Part shown: in pieces, positions 11,017 to 21,239 of the stretch | How the letters are laid out: every line of letters starts with the position of its first letter | How positions within the stretch are numbered: position 1 is the stretch's first letter | NCBI GenBank assembly: GCA_030407315.1 | Contig: JALQPE010001860.1 | Coordinates: 62,001-126,000 of the forward strand | DNA: 64,000 bases | Source of the DNA: Asparagopsis taxiformis | Lineage: Eukaryota > Rhodophyta > Florideophyceae > Bonnemaisoniales > Bonnemaisoniaceae | Direction: 5' to 3' | Position numbers and translations under genes: made by a program | Notes under the pieces: model-generated | The model's input: the letters and a program-made list of their open reading frames with translations, nothing else | The model's database searches: none | Told to the model about the DNA's origin: nothing

Positions 11017-11575
11017 TTTTACGTAGACGGCGAACGGTGATCAGAATCGGTTTTGGAGTCCAGGTTGCTGAACTCCGTATCTCTCTGTTTAAGTCGTGGG
11101 AATTTGTATCTGATCAAGCGTCCTAGAGTTGCAAAATTCAGCTATTTGATATTTCGTTGTTCGAGCACCACAAGAAATGATTCAGGTGGACCTCGCTGTG
11201 TCACCATCAGACATATATAAATTTGTAGCAGGCATCGAAGCACAGTGTTGGTAGCAGCAAGCGAGGAAATGAACAATCTCGGTAGTATCGCAGTCCTCTG
11301 GCAGTCAGAGTGCGAATGTCATGTCAATTGTGGTTACTCTTTTCATACAGCCTATGTGAAACAGTTGATGTGCTTTGTTAACTTTAGCATTTTGATTCCT
11401 ATCTACACTAATTTACAACATCTTTCAATGCTACTATCAACTTCTTGCGGACGCTATGGATATCTTCACCGTGTTGTTAGACTTATGCTACAATTTAGTC
11501 TCACATGAATGACAAACAACAATAGTATACAGACTGGATTCGTCGATGTGATGTTGCTTTCATGCCCAGTCCATA
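11017..11575. other. Intergenic, no gene seen
   Basis: AT-rich stretch between the DCC gene start and the dymeclin gene end. An 87-codon open frame at 11245 has no domain features and is treated as chance. Confidence 0.45.
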
Positions 11576-14203
11576 TCACCGAGATGGCTGGAATAAAGCT
11601 TGACCAACAGGAATAATTACATTCTGAAGATTCCATCGAAGCGGAGAAGAGCGAGTTGCTATTGACCAAGAGTATGGGAACAAGAAATTAGTCGCCGACG
11701 GTGTTTGCTCGTATGTGAAGCGCAGTTCGGGTAACCCATCAAATACATCGGAACTCAAATGCCTCGAATTCTTATCGATAACATCAAACACACGTTCGAC
11801 TGAAATCCCGACAGAACTTCCACTGATCGGACGCCTATTGTTCCGTTCTCCCAAAAATGCATGCGTAGAATCATCAACACACTTGCTGAAGAAATGAATC
11901 ACGCGCCGTAGCATATGCCCAACGGCTTGCGAATGGTGCGAAGCGTCAATTACATGTCCAGTCTCTAAAATAGCTTCACGATGTAGCAAGCAGTACACGA
12001 GATGCCTATTGGCAGAAACCACACTCCTTGCGCGCAAGACTGCTGCAATAACCTCAAGAGAGGTACCAATAAATTCTGCCAACAAACCTGTTAGGTTTGC
12101 TTCACTCTCCAACGATGACATGGTACCGTCCACTTCTTTTGATCTCTCTAGATTCGACGTGTCTAAATCATCATTTTGGGATCGCACGCGCGGACTGTCT
12201 CCGATAGGTGGCGGAACCGAGGGCATTTCGTCGACATGCGCTGCAGCGATGAGGGCTTTTCTTCGGCGCTTCCCCAAAAAGTCAACCATCGTAAGCAATC
12301 TCTCTGCTGCGAGCGGATGCAAATTTGTAACGTCACCAGCCACATTCGCCATTGTTGCTAGGCAAGCACTTGCAAGGAAGACCTCCGGAGTCTTGCGCCG
12401 CACAACGAGACTCTGCTGAACGACTCGAGCCCCCACGAGCAATATAAGGCCGCTCAAGGCTACGTCATCAACTCCTAGACGACTGCGATCTTCAATAAAT
12501 GTGATATGGTCGCTGGGGACCCGGATAGCATCTATAGCCTCACAGAAGCCTTTGTCACTTGTGAGGATAAGAGTAATGAGTGCAGGAATGACAGCATCTG
12601 CTGGTACACCGCCTAGAGTGCCATGATGGCGAATAGAAGCAAGTAATGGAACTAGAAGCACATCTGGATCTGTGCGGGCTAATGCAAATGTACGGAAACG
12701 ACGGTTGTTTGCTATGAGATAATAAGCAAGTAGCGCGGCACGTGGATGTGCGAGCCATTTGCCTAGTGAGTCATACAGTTTGGAAAAAGAGAAGTTAACC
12801 TCTGGCGTAGATGGTGCTGTGTCCGTGGACGCAGATACAGAGACGGAAGATTTCGAAACATCCTGCAGAGAGAAGAGTGCCGAACGATACGGACTTGCCG
12901 AGCGCGGAGAGCATAACACCACCAGAAGTGCGAGCGCTTGTTCAGCGAGCAATGTCGGGTGTTCAGGAATGACATGTGTAGTGGAAGTCGCTGGTGTCGT
13001 TTTCGTGCTGTTAGGTGCAGCCTGGGAATCTATTGTTGGAGACGGGAACCATCCCTGAACCATGTCTGTTGCCATGTCTGGTTCAAAGTGGGATACCATG
13101 TTAGTATCCAGGCTGGGTGGTCGAGGCTTTGGATGTAGGGGAGATGGAGGCGGGTTTAGAAGCGGTGTCAGGGAAGACGGAATTAAAGAACGAAGAGGAA
13201 GACGAGATGACAGGGCGCTGAAGGCATCGTCGATCGCAGATTGAAAGTTGAGGGCAGATGTTGACACGGCAAACGCTGCAACACCCATTGCCATTGCTGA
13301 GGATGGTGTACGCGCACCCGGAGCAGTGGCTAGTCCGGCGGACGGAATTGGAGTAGACGACGATGCGTGGGGAACGGGGCGCGTTGTAGCATTAGGTGAC
13401 AAAAGTGTGGTAGTATCTGTGTATTGCGCGGCTGCTGCGATGACGTCCAATAATGATGTTAGAACGATTTGCGGGTTGGGATAACGGTCTATAACAGCGG
13501 AAAGGATAGTTCGATCGACGGGGTCTGATGACTGTTCTGTGTGTGGTGTGGGTGTTGCTCGTGTGTAGAGTTGATCTGATAAAACTGCCAATATGAGCTC
13601 AATTGCGGCGGTAGTAATATAGGGTGATAATGAATGCGATGTTGACGGATTTGTTAGTATGTCCAGTGCAGAGACAGCTAGTTGCCATAAAAGACTATGT
13701 CCTATTTCGACGCGATGCGCATGGGAGATGTCAGCGGCGCCATCGAGGGTGCCTAGAATTTCACAGAGCAGAGTCGACGAGGAAGCGGATGCGCGCAGAG
13801 CGTGTAGAAGGGCGCGGGAAAGCATGAGTGCGCCAAGAATCTGTGTCGAAGGTGCTGGGAGCTGGGATGAATTGGGCGCATTCAACGCAGCGGAGTGAGC
13901 GCGCAACAGGATGCTTGCAGCGCGGGTGGTGATGGCGAGCGCGGTTCGAGCAGAAATTGTGGACTGGAGGTGTGGATGGGCTAGGGTGGATTGAACGAGA
14001 GAAGCGACTGGGGTGGAGGTCGTGCGCGAGCGATAGGTCGAACGATCGAGTTGTGCATAACGCTGGAAGAGAGTGATCCAGAAGGAGTGGTGAGGATCAC
14101 GTGGCAGGAGGGATTGATCATGATGAGTGAGCAGAATATGCAAGGGATCATTGGGGGAGGAAGGGACGGCAGGTGAAGTGGGAGTCGAAGCGGATGCACC
14201 CAT
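11576..14203 (-). CDS. DYM: Dymeclin-like protein (Golgi-associated, N-myristoylated)
   Basis: An 875-residue intronless helical protein. It starts MGASAS, a good N-myristoylation signal. Dymeclin landmarks seen: ALALLVVLCSPR..SPYR in the middle, WLAHPRAALLAYYLIANN, RTFALARTD, ACLATMANVAGDVTNLHPLAAERL, and a C-terminal FLFPYSWSIAT segment. Dymeclin cycles between cytosol and Golgi membranes in animals and plants. This copy is longer than animal dymeclin (about 670), mainly through Ser/Thr/Pro/Ala-rich inserts at about residues 250-420. The N-terminal third is weakly conserved, so the domain call rests on the C-terminal two thirds. Confidence 0.85.
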   Translation of the reverse strand: MGASASTPTSPAVPSSPNDPLHILLTHHDQSLLPRDPHHSFWITLFQRYAQLDRSTYRSRTTSTPVASLVQSTLAHPHLQSTISARTALAITTRAASILLRAHSAALNAPNSSQLPAPSTQILGALMLSRALLHALRASASSSTLLCEILGTLDGAADISHAHRVEIGHSLLWQLAVSALDILTNPSTSHSLSPYITTAAIELILAVLSDQLYTRATPTPHTEQSSDPVDRTILSAVIDRYPNPQIVLTSLLDVIAAAAQYTDTTTLLSPNATTRPVPHASSSTPIPSAGLATAPGARTPSSAMAMGVAAFAVSTSALNFQSAIDDAFSALSSRLPLRSLIPSSLTPLLNPPPSPLHPKPRPPSLDTNMVSHFEPDMATDMVQGWFPSPTIDSQAAPNSTKTTPATSTTHVIPEHPTLLAEQALALLVVLCSPRSASPYRSALFSLQDVSKSSVSVSASTDTAPSTPEVNFSFSKLYDSLGKWLAHPRAALLAYYLIANNRRFRTFALARTDPDVLLVPLLASIRHHGTLGGVPADAVIPALITLILTSDKGFCEAIDAIRVPSDHITFIEDRSRLGVDDVALSGLILLVGARVVQQSLVVRRKTPEVFLASACLATMANVAGDVTNLHPLAAERLLTMVDFLGKRRRKALIAAAHVDEMPSVPPPIGDSPRVRSQNDDLDTSNLERSKEVDGTMSSLESEANLTGLLAEFIGTSLEVIAAVLRARSVVSANRHLVYCLLHREAILETGHVIDASHHSQAVGHMLRRVIHFFSKCVDDSTHAFLGERNNRRPISGSSVGISVERVFDVIDKNSRHLSSDVFDGLPELRFTYEQTPSATNFLFPYSWSIATRSSPLRWNLQNVIIPVGQALFQPSR

Positions 14204-14608
14204 GGTGAAGTGCGGTGAGGGGAACGTCGGGCGAGTGATGTGGTGGCACGCAATATGAACAAGTGATTGAGGCTAATTAACCTGCTTACAGAGGTGCAGA
14301 TCTGCCGTTACAATTTTCATTTGATTTGAAATGAGAGCTCTCGAGAGCGAGAGACGGCGCGGCGGGAACGTGTTAGTACTGATTGACTGTAGCGCTGTAC
14401 TCGATGGCGGCTGTGCGCGTGGGCGGCAAAAGGTACATTTTTGGCGCATTTGGCGCCCTTTGATTTTCATTTCTTTTTTCTTCAAAGTGCGCGCGTCCGT
14501 TTCACTTGCCACCTTCCGCCTCCAACTTATGCCGAAACGGCCGCAGCGCTATACACCCACGCACCCGCACCTGCCCCCATCGCCTCCTCTCTTCCCAAAC
14601 TTTCAATC
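14204..14608. promoter_or_regulatory. Divergent intergenic region, dymeclin / SR protein
   Basis: About 405 bp between two divergent starts, presumably holding both promoters. It contains GC-rich stretches and a palindromic GAGCTCTCGAGAGC segment near 14334. An in-frame upstream ATG at 14441 would add 56 residues to the SR protein, but that part is not domain-like. Confidence 0.45.
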
Positions 14609-15856
14609 ATGCCCAACCGCGATAATCACGGTGCCAGAAGTCTGCACTGTCGCGGCTATAACACCGATGAAATAGGCGAAAAGCAACTACGTTCCGTTTT
14701 TGAGGCCTTTGGCCCCGTTCTCGACGTCTACCTCCCCAAGGATTACTTCACCGGAAAAGTACGCGGCTTTGCCTACATCCAGTTTGAACGAGAGAAAGAC
14801 GCTGAAACCGCTCGCGCCAAGCTCGACCGCACCCCAATATTCAACGATGGTCTTCCCGTCAGCATTATGTGGGCCGCCGGCGACCGCAAAACGCCCAGTG
14901 ACATGCGCCGACTAGACGTGGAGCGCGATAATCCACACGCTCGACGCGAATGGGGCGGCCGTGAGTTTGAGCGCGAACGTGAGCGACTCCGCCTCAATCG
15001 CCCCAATGGCCCCCCTCCAATGTCCCGCCGTCGTCGCGATCGCTACAAAGAATTTGATAGAGAGCCGGACTATCGCGACAATCCATCGCGCCCGTGGCAT
15101 CGTGACCGTATCCGCTCCGATAGACCCAGACCCTGGGACCGATCCCCGGAGAGACCGTATGATCGTCATCCACGCTCTCCGCCACGCCACTATGATTTCC
15201 ATCGTGAAAGGCGCTTCCATCGCTCCCGCTCTCGCTCCCCGCGTCGTCCTGATAGACACATGGACCGTCCTCCACGATCACGCTCTCCGTCCCGTTCGCT
15301 CTCTCGCTCACCCTCTCGTACTTTGCGCGGAGACAGAAAACGTCCGCGTTCGCGCGCACCATCCAATTCGCGCTCCCGTTCTCCTAGCCCTCGCCGCGAC
15401 AACTATCGCAGACGTCGCATCAACTCCTCCCGCTCTACCATTTCTCCCAATTCTAGTCGCTCCCCCCGTCGACGCTCGCCACCCCCGCGACGCTCGTCCC
15501 CTCCACAACATCGTTCACGCTCCCGCTCTCGTTCTCCTCAGCGTCGTCGCCCGAATGATGCTTACCCGTCCTTGTCATCTCCTCCGAAAGGTCATCTCCC
15601 AGCTCCTCGTTCACGATCTCACTCCCCACCTGTTCCCCAGCCACCCTCAATTCTCGCACCGTTCCAGTCCGGCGAGAGGCAACCTTCGGCTTCTTTCCAG
15701 CCTGCTTCGGGTGGAACACCGCCTCCTGCAACAGATTCTCCTGCTGATTCTGCTGCCGCATCTACTGGTGTTAGACTGCGTTCAGTTGCTCCAAAGCTGC
15801 GTAGTACTCCTTTAGAACCTTTCGAAACTCCTGCTTCGGCATATGACAGTCGTTAG
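14609..15856 (+). CDS. SR-family splicing factor (RRM plus RS domain), SC35-like
   Basis: A 415-residue protein when started at the ATG at 14609, just before the RRM. RRM at about residues 10-90: RNP2-like LHCRGY, RNP1 VRGFAYIQF, with the VYLPKDYFTGK segment typical of SC35/SCL-type SR proteins. The rest is Arg/Ser/Pro/Asp-rich, with many RS and SP dipeptides (about residues 105-350), then a Pro/Ser-rich tail. Expected role: binding exonic enhancers and recruiting the spliceosome in nuclear speckles, controlled by SR-protein kinases. The long RS tract explains the many long false open frames on both strands here. In a genome with so few introns the retained factor is still expected. Confidence 0.9.
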   Translation: MPNRDNHGARSLHCRGYNTDEIGEKQLRSVFEAFGPVLDVYLPKDYFTGKVRGFAYIQFEREKDAETARAKLDRTPIFNDGLPVSIMWAAGDRKTPSDMRRLDVERDNPHARREWGGREFERERERLRLNRPNGPPPMSRRRRDRYKEFDREPDYRDNPSRPWHRDRIRSDRPRPWDRSPERPYDRHPRSPPRHYDFHRERRFHRSRSRSPRRPDRHMDRPPRSRSPSRSLSRSPSRTLRGDRKRPRSRAPSNSRSRSPSPRRDNYRRRRINSSRSTISPNSSRSPRRRSPPPRRSSPPQHRSRSRSRSPQRRRPNDAYPSLSSPPKGHLPAPRSRSHSPPVPQPPSILAPFQSGERQPSASFQPASGGTPPPATDSPADSAAASTGVRLRSVAPKLRSTPLEPFETPASAYDSR

Positions 15857-16682
15857 CATTTGTCTCATTTTAGTATAATCACGGTCGTGCAACCTGCAGT
15901 GCCCGTTGCCTTCTCTTTGTGTGCATGTCTTAGATGAAGTGCAAAGTTGCAGGGTAGGACCCGATTTCTCATATGGATCGATTGTGTGTTCCTATTTGCC
16001 GTGCTGCCCATCTCTGAATCAAATGTGTGAAAAGCATCGTTTCTTCGTTTGTCACTTGTTGCGCGTCACCTCGTGCTCCGAGTGTATTGTCGCCTTTATT
16101 TGTGCTTGTAGCGTCGCATCCAGGTCATAGTCAACATGTGTTGAATTTGCTGCATTGATCGTGGCAAATGGTTTCCTGCAGTTTCTTGTGCAGATTCGAA
16201 GCCCGCCGGCCAAACGCCCACACGTTATCAAGATTAAAGGAAACATCCCGAAAGAAGATTGAAAGTGCAAAGGTTATTCACTGTCCAAGAATCAAGATCC
16301 TTCAGAACCACACTGTTGCTCCCTTGCATCATCCTCCTTCGCAGATGTCAGCTCTGCTGCAACACCATACTTCCCTGTAGTTGTTGCACTTGTATATATG
16401 AATCGCAGGAATATATCGAGGGCTTATTTTGCTGTCCGCCTCTCCCGCCAAATTCCTAGCTTCCGGTGCTGGACTCCATCCCCTTGTAAAACACATAGCC
16501 CTTTCCAGAAACAGGCCTTGCTTGTCTAGCGGTACATTTATCTATTCGCAACAATTCCTGTACATAGGTTTCAACAACTCAACCACCAGTACACAGCAAA
16601 TTACAGAGGTCCCTGCCAGGTACAACAATGACAATGTCCTCCACATCAGCGACCATTTGCAAAAGTTGACGGCGGCTTCGTA
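15857..16682. other. Intergenic between convergent genes, no gene seen
   Basis: About 826 bp of 3' flank shared by the SR protein and Rrp8 genes. Small open frames (up to 74 codons, apart from one overlapping Rrp8 antisense) have no recognisable features. No tRNA-like structure was noticed. Confidence 0.45.
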
Positions 16683-17519
16683 CTACCTCTTCTTGTATAC
16701 ACATGCAGCCAACTTTGGAAGCTTTGACTTGTCCACCATTCCCGTAGTTTGTGTAGTCTTCGACTTTGTACTCGTGAAAGCGAATCGTAGGAAAAAGGCA
16801 GCGGTATCAACTTTGTTCTCAACTTGACTGGGTGCAGCTTTATGCGTGTCCCTCTTCTTCTTACCACGGCGGGATCTGGTTGATTTCTTAGCTTGCCTCT
16901 TTCCTGATTTAACGAAAGGATGATGCACGTCATTGCAAAAGCCAAGAGCTTTCACACCAGCGACAAAGGATTCGGAATCATGCTGCTCAAAGCGAGAGGC
17001 TACTTCTACTACCAGTACCAAGCCATTTGGAACGAGAATTCTGCGAGCCTCTGACAGGAAGTCACCGTAGTTTGTTCCCATTAAAGACAAGCAGAACACA
17101 ACCACATCAATACTAGAGTCTGGCAGAGGTACATGTGCGATATCACAGGCAATTACATCAGCATTTGCTGCTACGAGGTCGAAGGACTTGACGTTCTGCT
17201 GAGGTACCTGTCGAGCCAGACGAGCTTCACCACATCCCATGTCAGCGATGCGTAGACTTGACTTTTGGGAGGAAAGGAAAGTTATGATGTCATCGAGTGG
17301 ATTTTTCGGCCACCGCTTGACTTGCTGCGAATATCCGGAATGGTAGATGGAGAAGAGGTGCGGGTTATCACGCATCATTCGACTTGATTCTTCACCGGTA
17401 GTGCTATACATGGACTCATTAAGCATGCGAAATTGAGCCGACTGCAGCTGCTTGTGCATGCGCTGCTGCAAAGCGGACAGGTTGCGGTGTGACTTTGGCT
17501 TTACTACTGCTCCGTTCAT
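16683..17519 (-). CDS. RRP8: Ribosomal RNA-processing protein 8 (Rrp8), 25S rRNA m1A methyltransferase
   Basis: A 278-residue protein from the ATG at 17519. The family's N-terminal signature is present (LNESMYSTTGEES, then YHSGYSQQVKRWPKNPLD), followed by a class I SAM-dependent methyltransferase core (IADMGCGEARLA, then DVVVFCLSLMGTNYGDFL and ARRILVPNGLVLVVEV). Yeast Rrp8 methylates adenine 645 of 25S rRNA in the nucleolus. A Lys/Arg-rich insert (about residues 200-225) probably serves nucleolar targeting. Reading upstream of this ATG stays open only with a non-ATG start and shows no conserved sequence. Confidence 0.93.
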   Translation of the reverse strand: MNGAVVKPKSHRNLSALQQRMHKQLQSAQFRMLNESMYSTTGEESSRMMRDNPHLFSIYHSGYSQQVKRWPKNPLDDIITFLSSQKSSLRIADMGCGEARLARQVPQQNVKSFDLVAANADVIACDIAHVPLPDSSIDVVVFCLSLMGTNYGDFLSEARRILVPNGLVLVVEVASRFEQHDSESFVAGVKALGFCNDVHHPFVKSGKRQAKKSTRSRRGKKKRDTHKAAPSQVENKVDTAAFFLRFAFTSTKSKTTQTTGMVDKSKLPKLAACVYKKR

Positions 17520-17923
17520 GATGTGGTTTGACCAAGCATGGGGTTTACGATGAGGACCAAGCGGCGTGCAGAGTCGGGTGTGGATTGTGACAACTAGAAA
17601 GGGACTTGACGATACTGGGCAGCCACTGAAACAAGGCACGCAAGGGAACTGCAGCGAACCTGAACGGCTTAGCTGTGCCTTGTTTGGCTAAATTTAATCT
17701 GCCAGCAGGAGGCTGCAATCGTGAGAGATTTCAAGTAGAGAAATCACTGTAGTGCGGAGCATTGAGGGACTTGAGAGGATGCGACAAAATATCCAAATTT
17801 CTGTTCCCTGAAGCCCCGTGATTTTGTTGTGTGCGTCCGCCGACGTCGCTCCAATACATGTTAGAAGCGCCGTACTTGTCGTGTGCCTCCACAATTCGTT
17901 TCGCCCTCCAACCTTGCAATTCG
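17520..17923. promoter_or_regulatory. Divergent intergenic region, Rrp8 / TOM6-like
   Basis: Some 404 bp between divergent starts; presumed bidirectional promoter region. No clear TATA box or other element was recognised. Confidence 0.4.
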
Positions 17924-18168
17924 ATGACGATTGTTGAAGCCGTTTCCGAGATGAAGGAGTCCGTTCTGTCTCGCACATTTGGCGATGGACCTGTTCGAGA
18001 GGTAAGTACAGCAGTACATCTTTTCCTCATTGCATGTATACAATATCGATTCTAAATATCGTCTGTTACTTTGTTGCGCAGGTAAACATCAAATTGTCTC
18101 GAAACGTTGCTCTCTTTGGATCGGCTGTGTTGTTCTTTAAATTCTATGGACAATTGTTCGAGGTCTGA
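17924..18168 (+). CDS. Tiny single-span membrane protein, TOM6-like, one intron
   Basis: Exon 1 17924-18001 (26 codons) and exon 2 18082-18168 give 54 residues. The intron has a strong GTAAGT donor and a CGCAG acceptor, phase 0. The protein has a polar N-terminus and one C-terminal hydrophobic span (RNVALFGSAVLFFKFYGQLF), a layout and pattern like the Tom6 subunit of the mitochondrial outer-membrane import complex. The clean splice signals that join two short frames, ending 85 bp before a convergent gene, are the main support. The family call is tentative because such proteins are short and diverge quickly; another small TOM or respiratory subunit is possible. Confidence 0.62.
18002..18081 (+). 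other. Intron of the TOM6-like gene
   Basis: An 80-nt GT-AG intron, GTAAGT at its 5' end and TTGCGCAG at its 3' end, lying between codons. Confidence 0.75.
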
Positions 18169-18253
18169 CGGGTGCAAACCCAACGCATCCACAGATTAGT
18201 TACCAGTGAACAACAATGCAGGATTTGGCAGTTTTATTGTACAATCGTAACTA

Positions 18254-19210
18254 CTAGGCCTTTTCTGCCTCCTCCTTCGGGACAGGAACGGCATCACTGA
18301 ATAGGAACTCATGTGTAAACTTCTCAGCCCATTCTTTTCCCCAATAGCTCCCAAACAGACCTACAGCCGGATCTCTTTCTGCTGAGTATTGATCATAGTC
18401 TACATGTAGTTGTCTCACACGCGCAACGCTCTCAGGAGATGTATCGGGCGTCGCTTGATCTATCATCTTCAAGTACGCAGCCAAGTACTCCTTAAAAGCA
18501 GGGAACAGTTGCGTCATGACCGGTTCGGAATTGTCAAACTTTGCAAAGATAAGCTGGCGAGAGAAGAACTGTGCTTCGTCATAGAATCTGGAAGACATCG
18601 AGCCCGACAACCCTTCATACTGCATCTTGACCGGTGCCATCGGTTCACAGTACTTTTTCAGATACTCAGGATCTTGTACCAATGGTTGAAAATCCAATAC
18701 ACACAACACCTTCTTTTTGCCAAAGCTTAGAAAATCAATACCGAGCAACGGCAAGTCATACTCAGGTGACGGATACCACACGGAATTAAAGACCTGTGCA
18801 TTTATACCAGCATCAATGTACGTTGCACGAATCTTTCGAAAGGTATCAGATTTCCACAACCAACTCTCAATCCTCGCCGGACGTCTATCTGAACTCTGGT
18901 ATGAAAGCGATTGCTCAAACGGGACATCTTCCACGCCTGAAACTTGCGCCTTCATTACGTCAAGCTGATGCTCCACAAACGGCATGAATAACAATTTGGA
19001 ATCATCCTCGGCAATCGTGCTCTGCCAAGGCAGATTAGCAGCTCGTTCAGAACTCAGTACGAGCGGATCACTGGAAGTCTCCGTGACGGTCATAACGGCA
19101 CGTCGGGTGACGGAGGTTTGCAAGCGGCGTGGTACGCATGACTCTTTTCTGATTTGCACGCAATTTGTGCGCAGGATCGGAAGCTGCGGCAGCACAAAAG
19201 CTGAGTTCAT
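18254..19210 (-). CDS. pebA: 15,16-dihydrobiliverdin:ferredoxin oxidoreductase (PebA), plastid-targeted
   Basis: A 318-residue ferredoxin-dependent bilin reductase from the ATG at 19210. PebA-like features: ARIESWLW, DAGINAQVFNSVWYP, LPLLGIDFLSFG, VLDFQPLVQD, then SSRFYDEAQFFS and the C-terminal YSAERDPAVGLFG. The NSV and LDFQPLVQD segments favour PebA over PebB, HY2 or PcyA. Role: first two-electron reduction of biliverdin to 15,16-dihydrobiliverdin, which PebB turns into phycoerythrobilin for phycobiliproteins. The first 40 or so residues (basic, Ser/Thr/Val-rich) look like a plastid transit peptide. A partner pebB is not in this window. Confidence 0.9.
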   Translation of the reverse strand: MNSAFVLPQLPILRTNCVQIRKESCVPRRLQTSVTRRAVMTVTETSSDPLVLSSERAANLPWQSTIAEDDSKLLFMPFVEHQLDVMKAQVSGVEDVPFEQSLSYQSSDRRPARIESWLWKSDTFRKIRATYIDAGINAQVFNSVWYPSPEYDLPLLGIDFLSFGKKKVLCVLDFQPLVQDPEYLKKYCEPMAPVKMQYEGLSGSMSSRFYDEAQFFSRQLIFAKFDNSEPVMTQLFPAFKEYLAAYLKMIDQATPDTSPESVARVRQLHVDYDQYSAERDPAVGLFGSYWGKEWAEKFTHEFLFSDAVPVPKEEAEKA

Positions 19211-19964
19211 TATTGATTTGGTCAAGTGGATAAGTCGAGCTTATTTTGGTCGAAGCGAGATGTAGGAGCGATCATCCTTATCCGAGGGTCTATGGAGATA
19301 ACGCAGATGGATATCTCCTAGCTTGATATTTTAATGAGAATACATCACACGTGTGGACGTGTATCCTTGACTTGGAGTGATGAGGGTTTATTTTTTTGGA
19401 ACTACAATTCCATCTCGCATGATAATGGAGCTCAATTCCTTTTGGTTTGTTATTGAATTTAGTTACTGAGCAGGGTCACTTGAATAGGATGCCCTCCAGA
19501 AAGTGACACTGACCCGGCTCTAGCGTTGTATAAGTTACCTCATTCAGCTCGAAGACACTGTATACCAGCTAGCGCACCCAAAAAACTAATGACATCCTCC
19601 GTGTCGTAAATGTGAAACGTAGCATTCATCTATCTTTATCTCCACACTCGAAACAGCTGTTCCCACTTTAGCGATTTGTAGAGAATCCAATGCGGACACA
19701 ACAAAAGTTGATGCCCGTAAACTGAGCGACGGCCTGAAGCAGAACGTCCACCATCTATTGAGTTTCAGCACGTGCCAACATAGACTACAACCATTCTCTG
19801 TTGGCAATCCACGTTTTACCATTCATCGCCAGATGCACATAGAGCAACCATACCATACCTCGCAGCGAAGGGTATATGTACACCGGTCGGCAGCGACCGG
19901 GAAAACAAAACTGCCGCATTCACAGCACAACCGACCACAATCTCTACCCATCAAAGCAGCAAAA
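19211..19964. promoter_or_regulatory. Divergent intergenic region, PebA / cupin
   Basis: About 750 bp between divergent starts. It includes a CACACGTGTGGACGTGT stretch near 19347 with a CACGTG core, a motif bound by bZIP/bHLH regulators in other organisms; whether it acts here is unknown. The cupin frame is open upstream to 19758, but the part before 19965 lacks a signal peptide and is taken as 5' UTR. Confidence 0.4.
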
Positions 19965-20471
19965 ATGTCTATCATCATCACCAAATTGGTTCTGTGTCTA
20001 GCCTTTCTGAAGCTCGCGACGGCAATCGTTCCCAGTCTGGGACTATCAACAGCGGAAGGCGAGAGATCGCCACTAGCCGACAGTGATTTCCACATAAGAT
20101 TCACGGATGGCACATTGGTCACCACACCCGCTTTCAACACGTCTGCCATCAATCTAGGCAATCACCCTGCGCTTGCCGGAGCCGACGTGCAGGCAACCAT
20201 ATTCCAGCTGGACATGCCGGTTGGGGGCGCTTTTCCACTGCATTATAATCCACGCGCACGATCGGTGGTGTATGTGGTGAGCGGCACGGTTGAGGCCATG
20301 TTTAGATTCGAGGGAGGTCCGGATGCTCGTCAGGTGACCAATATCGTTACGGCGGGTGAGGCAGCGATCATTCCGGAGGCTTTGTTGAATCAACTGACGT
20401 GTATTAGCGACGTGCCGTGCAGAAGCGTTTCAATTTTGAATTCTGCTGATCCCGGGGCGATTTTCGTGTAG
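19965..20471 (+). CDS. Secreted germin-like cupin lacking most metal ligands
   Basis: A 168-residue protein with a signal peptide (TKLVLCLAFLKLATA) and one cupin domain. The ATG at 19965 is chosen because it starts directly before the signal peptide. The first germin box reads FPLHYNPRARSVVYVVSG. Canonical germins have HxH and a Glu; here the second His is Asn and the Glu position is Ser. The second box (GEAAIIPEALLNQ) has Asn where the third His would be. Only one of four ligands remains, so manganese-dependent oxidase or dismutase activity is unlikely. Two Cys near the C-terminus may form a disulfide. Likely an extracellular, possibly binding, protein. Confidence 0.8.
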   Translation: MSIIITKLVLCLAFLKLATAIVPSLGLSTAEGERSPLADSDFHIRFTDGTLVTTPAFNTSAINLGNHPALAGADVQATIFQLDMPVGGAFPLHYNPRARSVVYVVSGTVEAMFRFEGGPDARQVTNIVTAGEAAIIPEALLNQLTCISDVPCRSVSILNSADPGAIFV

Positions 20472-21239
20472 AGTCGCTTATGGTGGTACGGAGGGTTGAT
20501 TTTAACAATGTGTTATTTCTAACGTTAACTTGTTAAAAGATATGTTTGAGTCGGGCGTGGTTTCACGATTTTTTAACGATGCGAAATGTGTGCAAAAGAA
20601 ATTGATGTAGGCAGCTAGATTTGATATCTCTGAAAGACAGTGGTTTGGAATGGTGTTGGATTATTCATACGTGTTCTAGCTACGTTGTGCATAACTTGAG
20701 GACATCACGTCTTGGTCGCTAATGGCGCTGTGTGAGCCAGCTGAGCCGTCGGGTTGGCGTCGGGACAGCAATAGTTTCGACGACGTAAGCGCCAACTATC
20801 AGGTGAGTGCTGACGTCGATTTAGTTTTGAAAAAGTGCGTAAATCATTTTATTCGGATATCCGACAAGTGGCGAGACGGCACAAAGGATTTCCAGAATTT
20901 TAATTTCTCTTGATATACAACCGTAACGAATTTCCGCCGCTAAAATACTCCGGCATATGATTGGATGGTGCATAGATTCCTTACATGAAAATGATTGGGT
21001 GTCATCTCAACTGGGGACAGCACTGGAGCGATCGCATGCGTCCATGTGAATTAATTCAATAATTCGTTTCATATTACCATAATTCAAATTTAGCCGAGCC
21101 TCTTTATCCGCTGCTTATTTCGCAGTTGTCGCCTGTCGGTGTGTAATGATTTACGCGTCCTGCCTCATCATGCCATTGCTACTGTAACACTATTCCATCG
21201 TTACCGAACTAACAAATAGCCGCTAGTTCCGTACACGTC
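20472..21239. other. Intergenic, no gene seen
   Basis: AT-rich stretch between the cupin gene and the inverted duplication. A 63-codon frame at 20722 has no recognisable features. Confidence 0.45.

Noticed and set aside
14961..15815. A 284-residue frame in another register over the SR protein, and several minus-strand frames there.
   Set aside because: The Arg/Ser codon bias of the RS tract keeps other frames open; the real frame carries a clear RRM.
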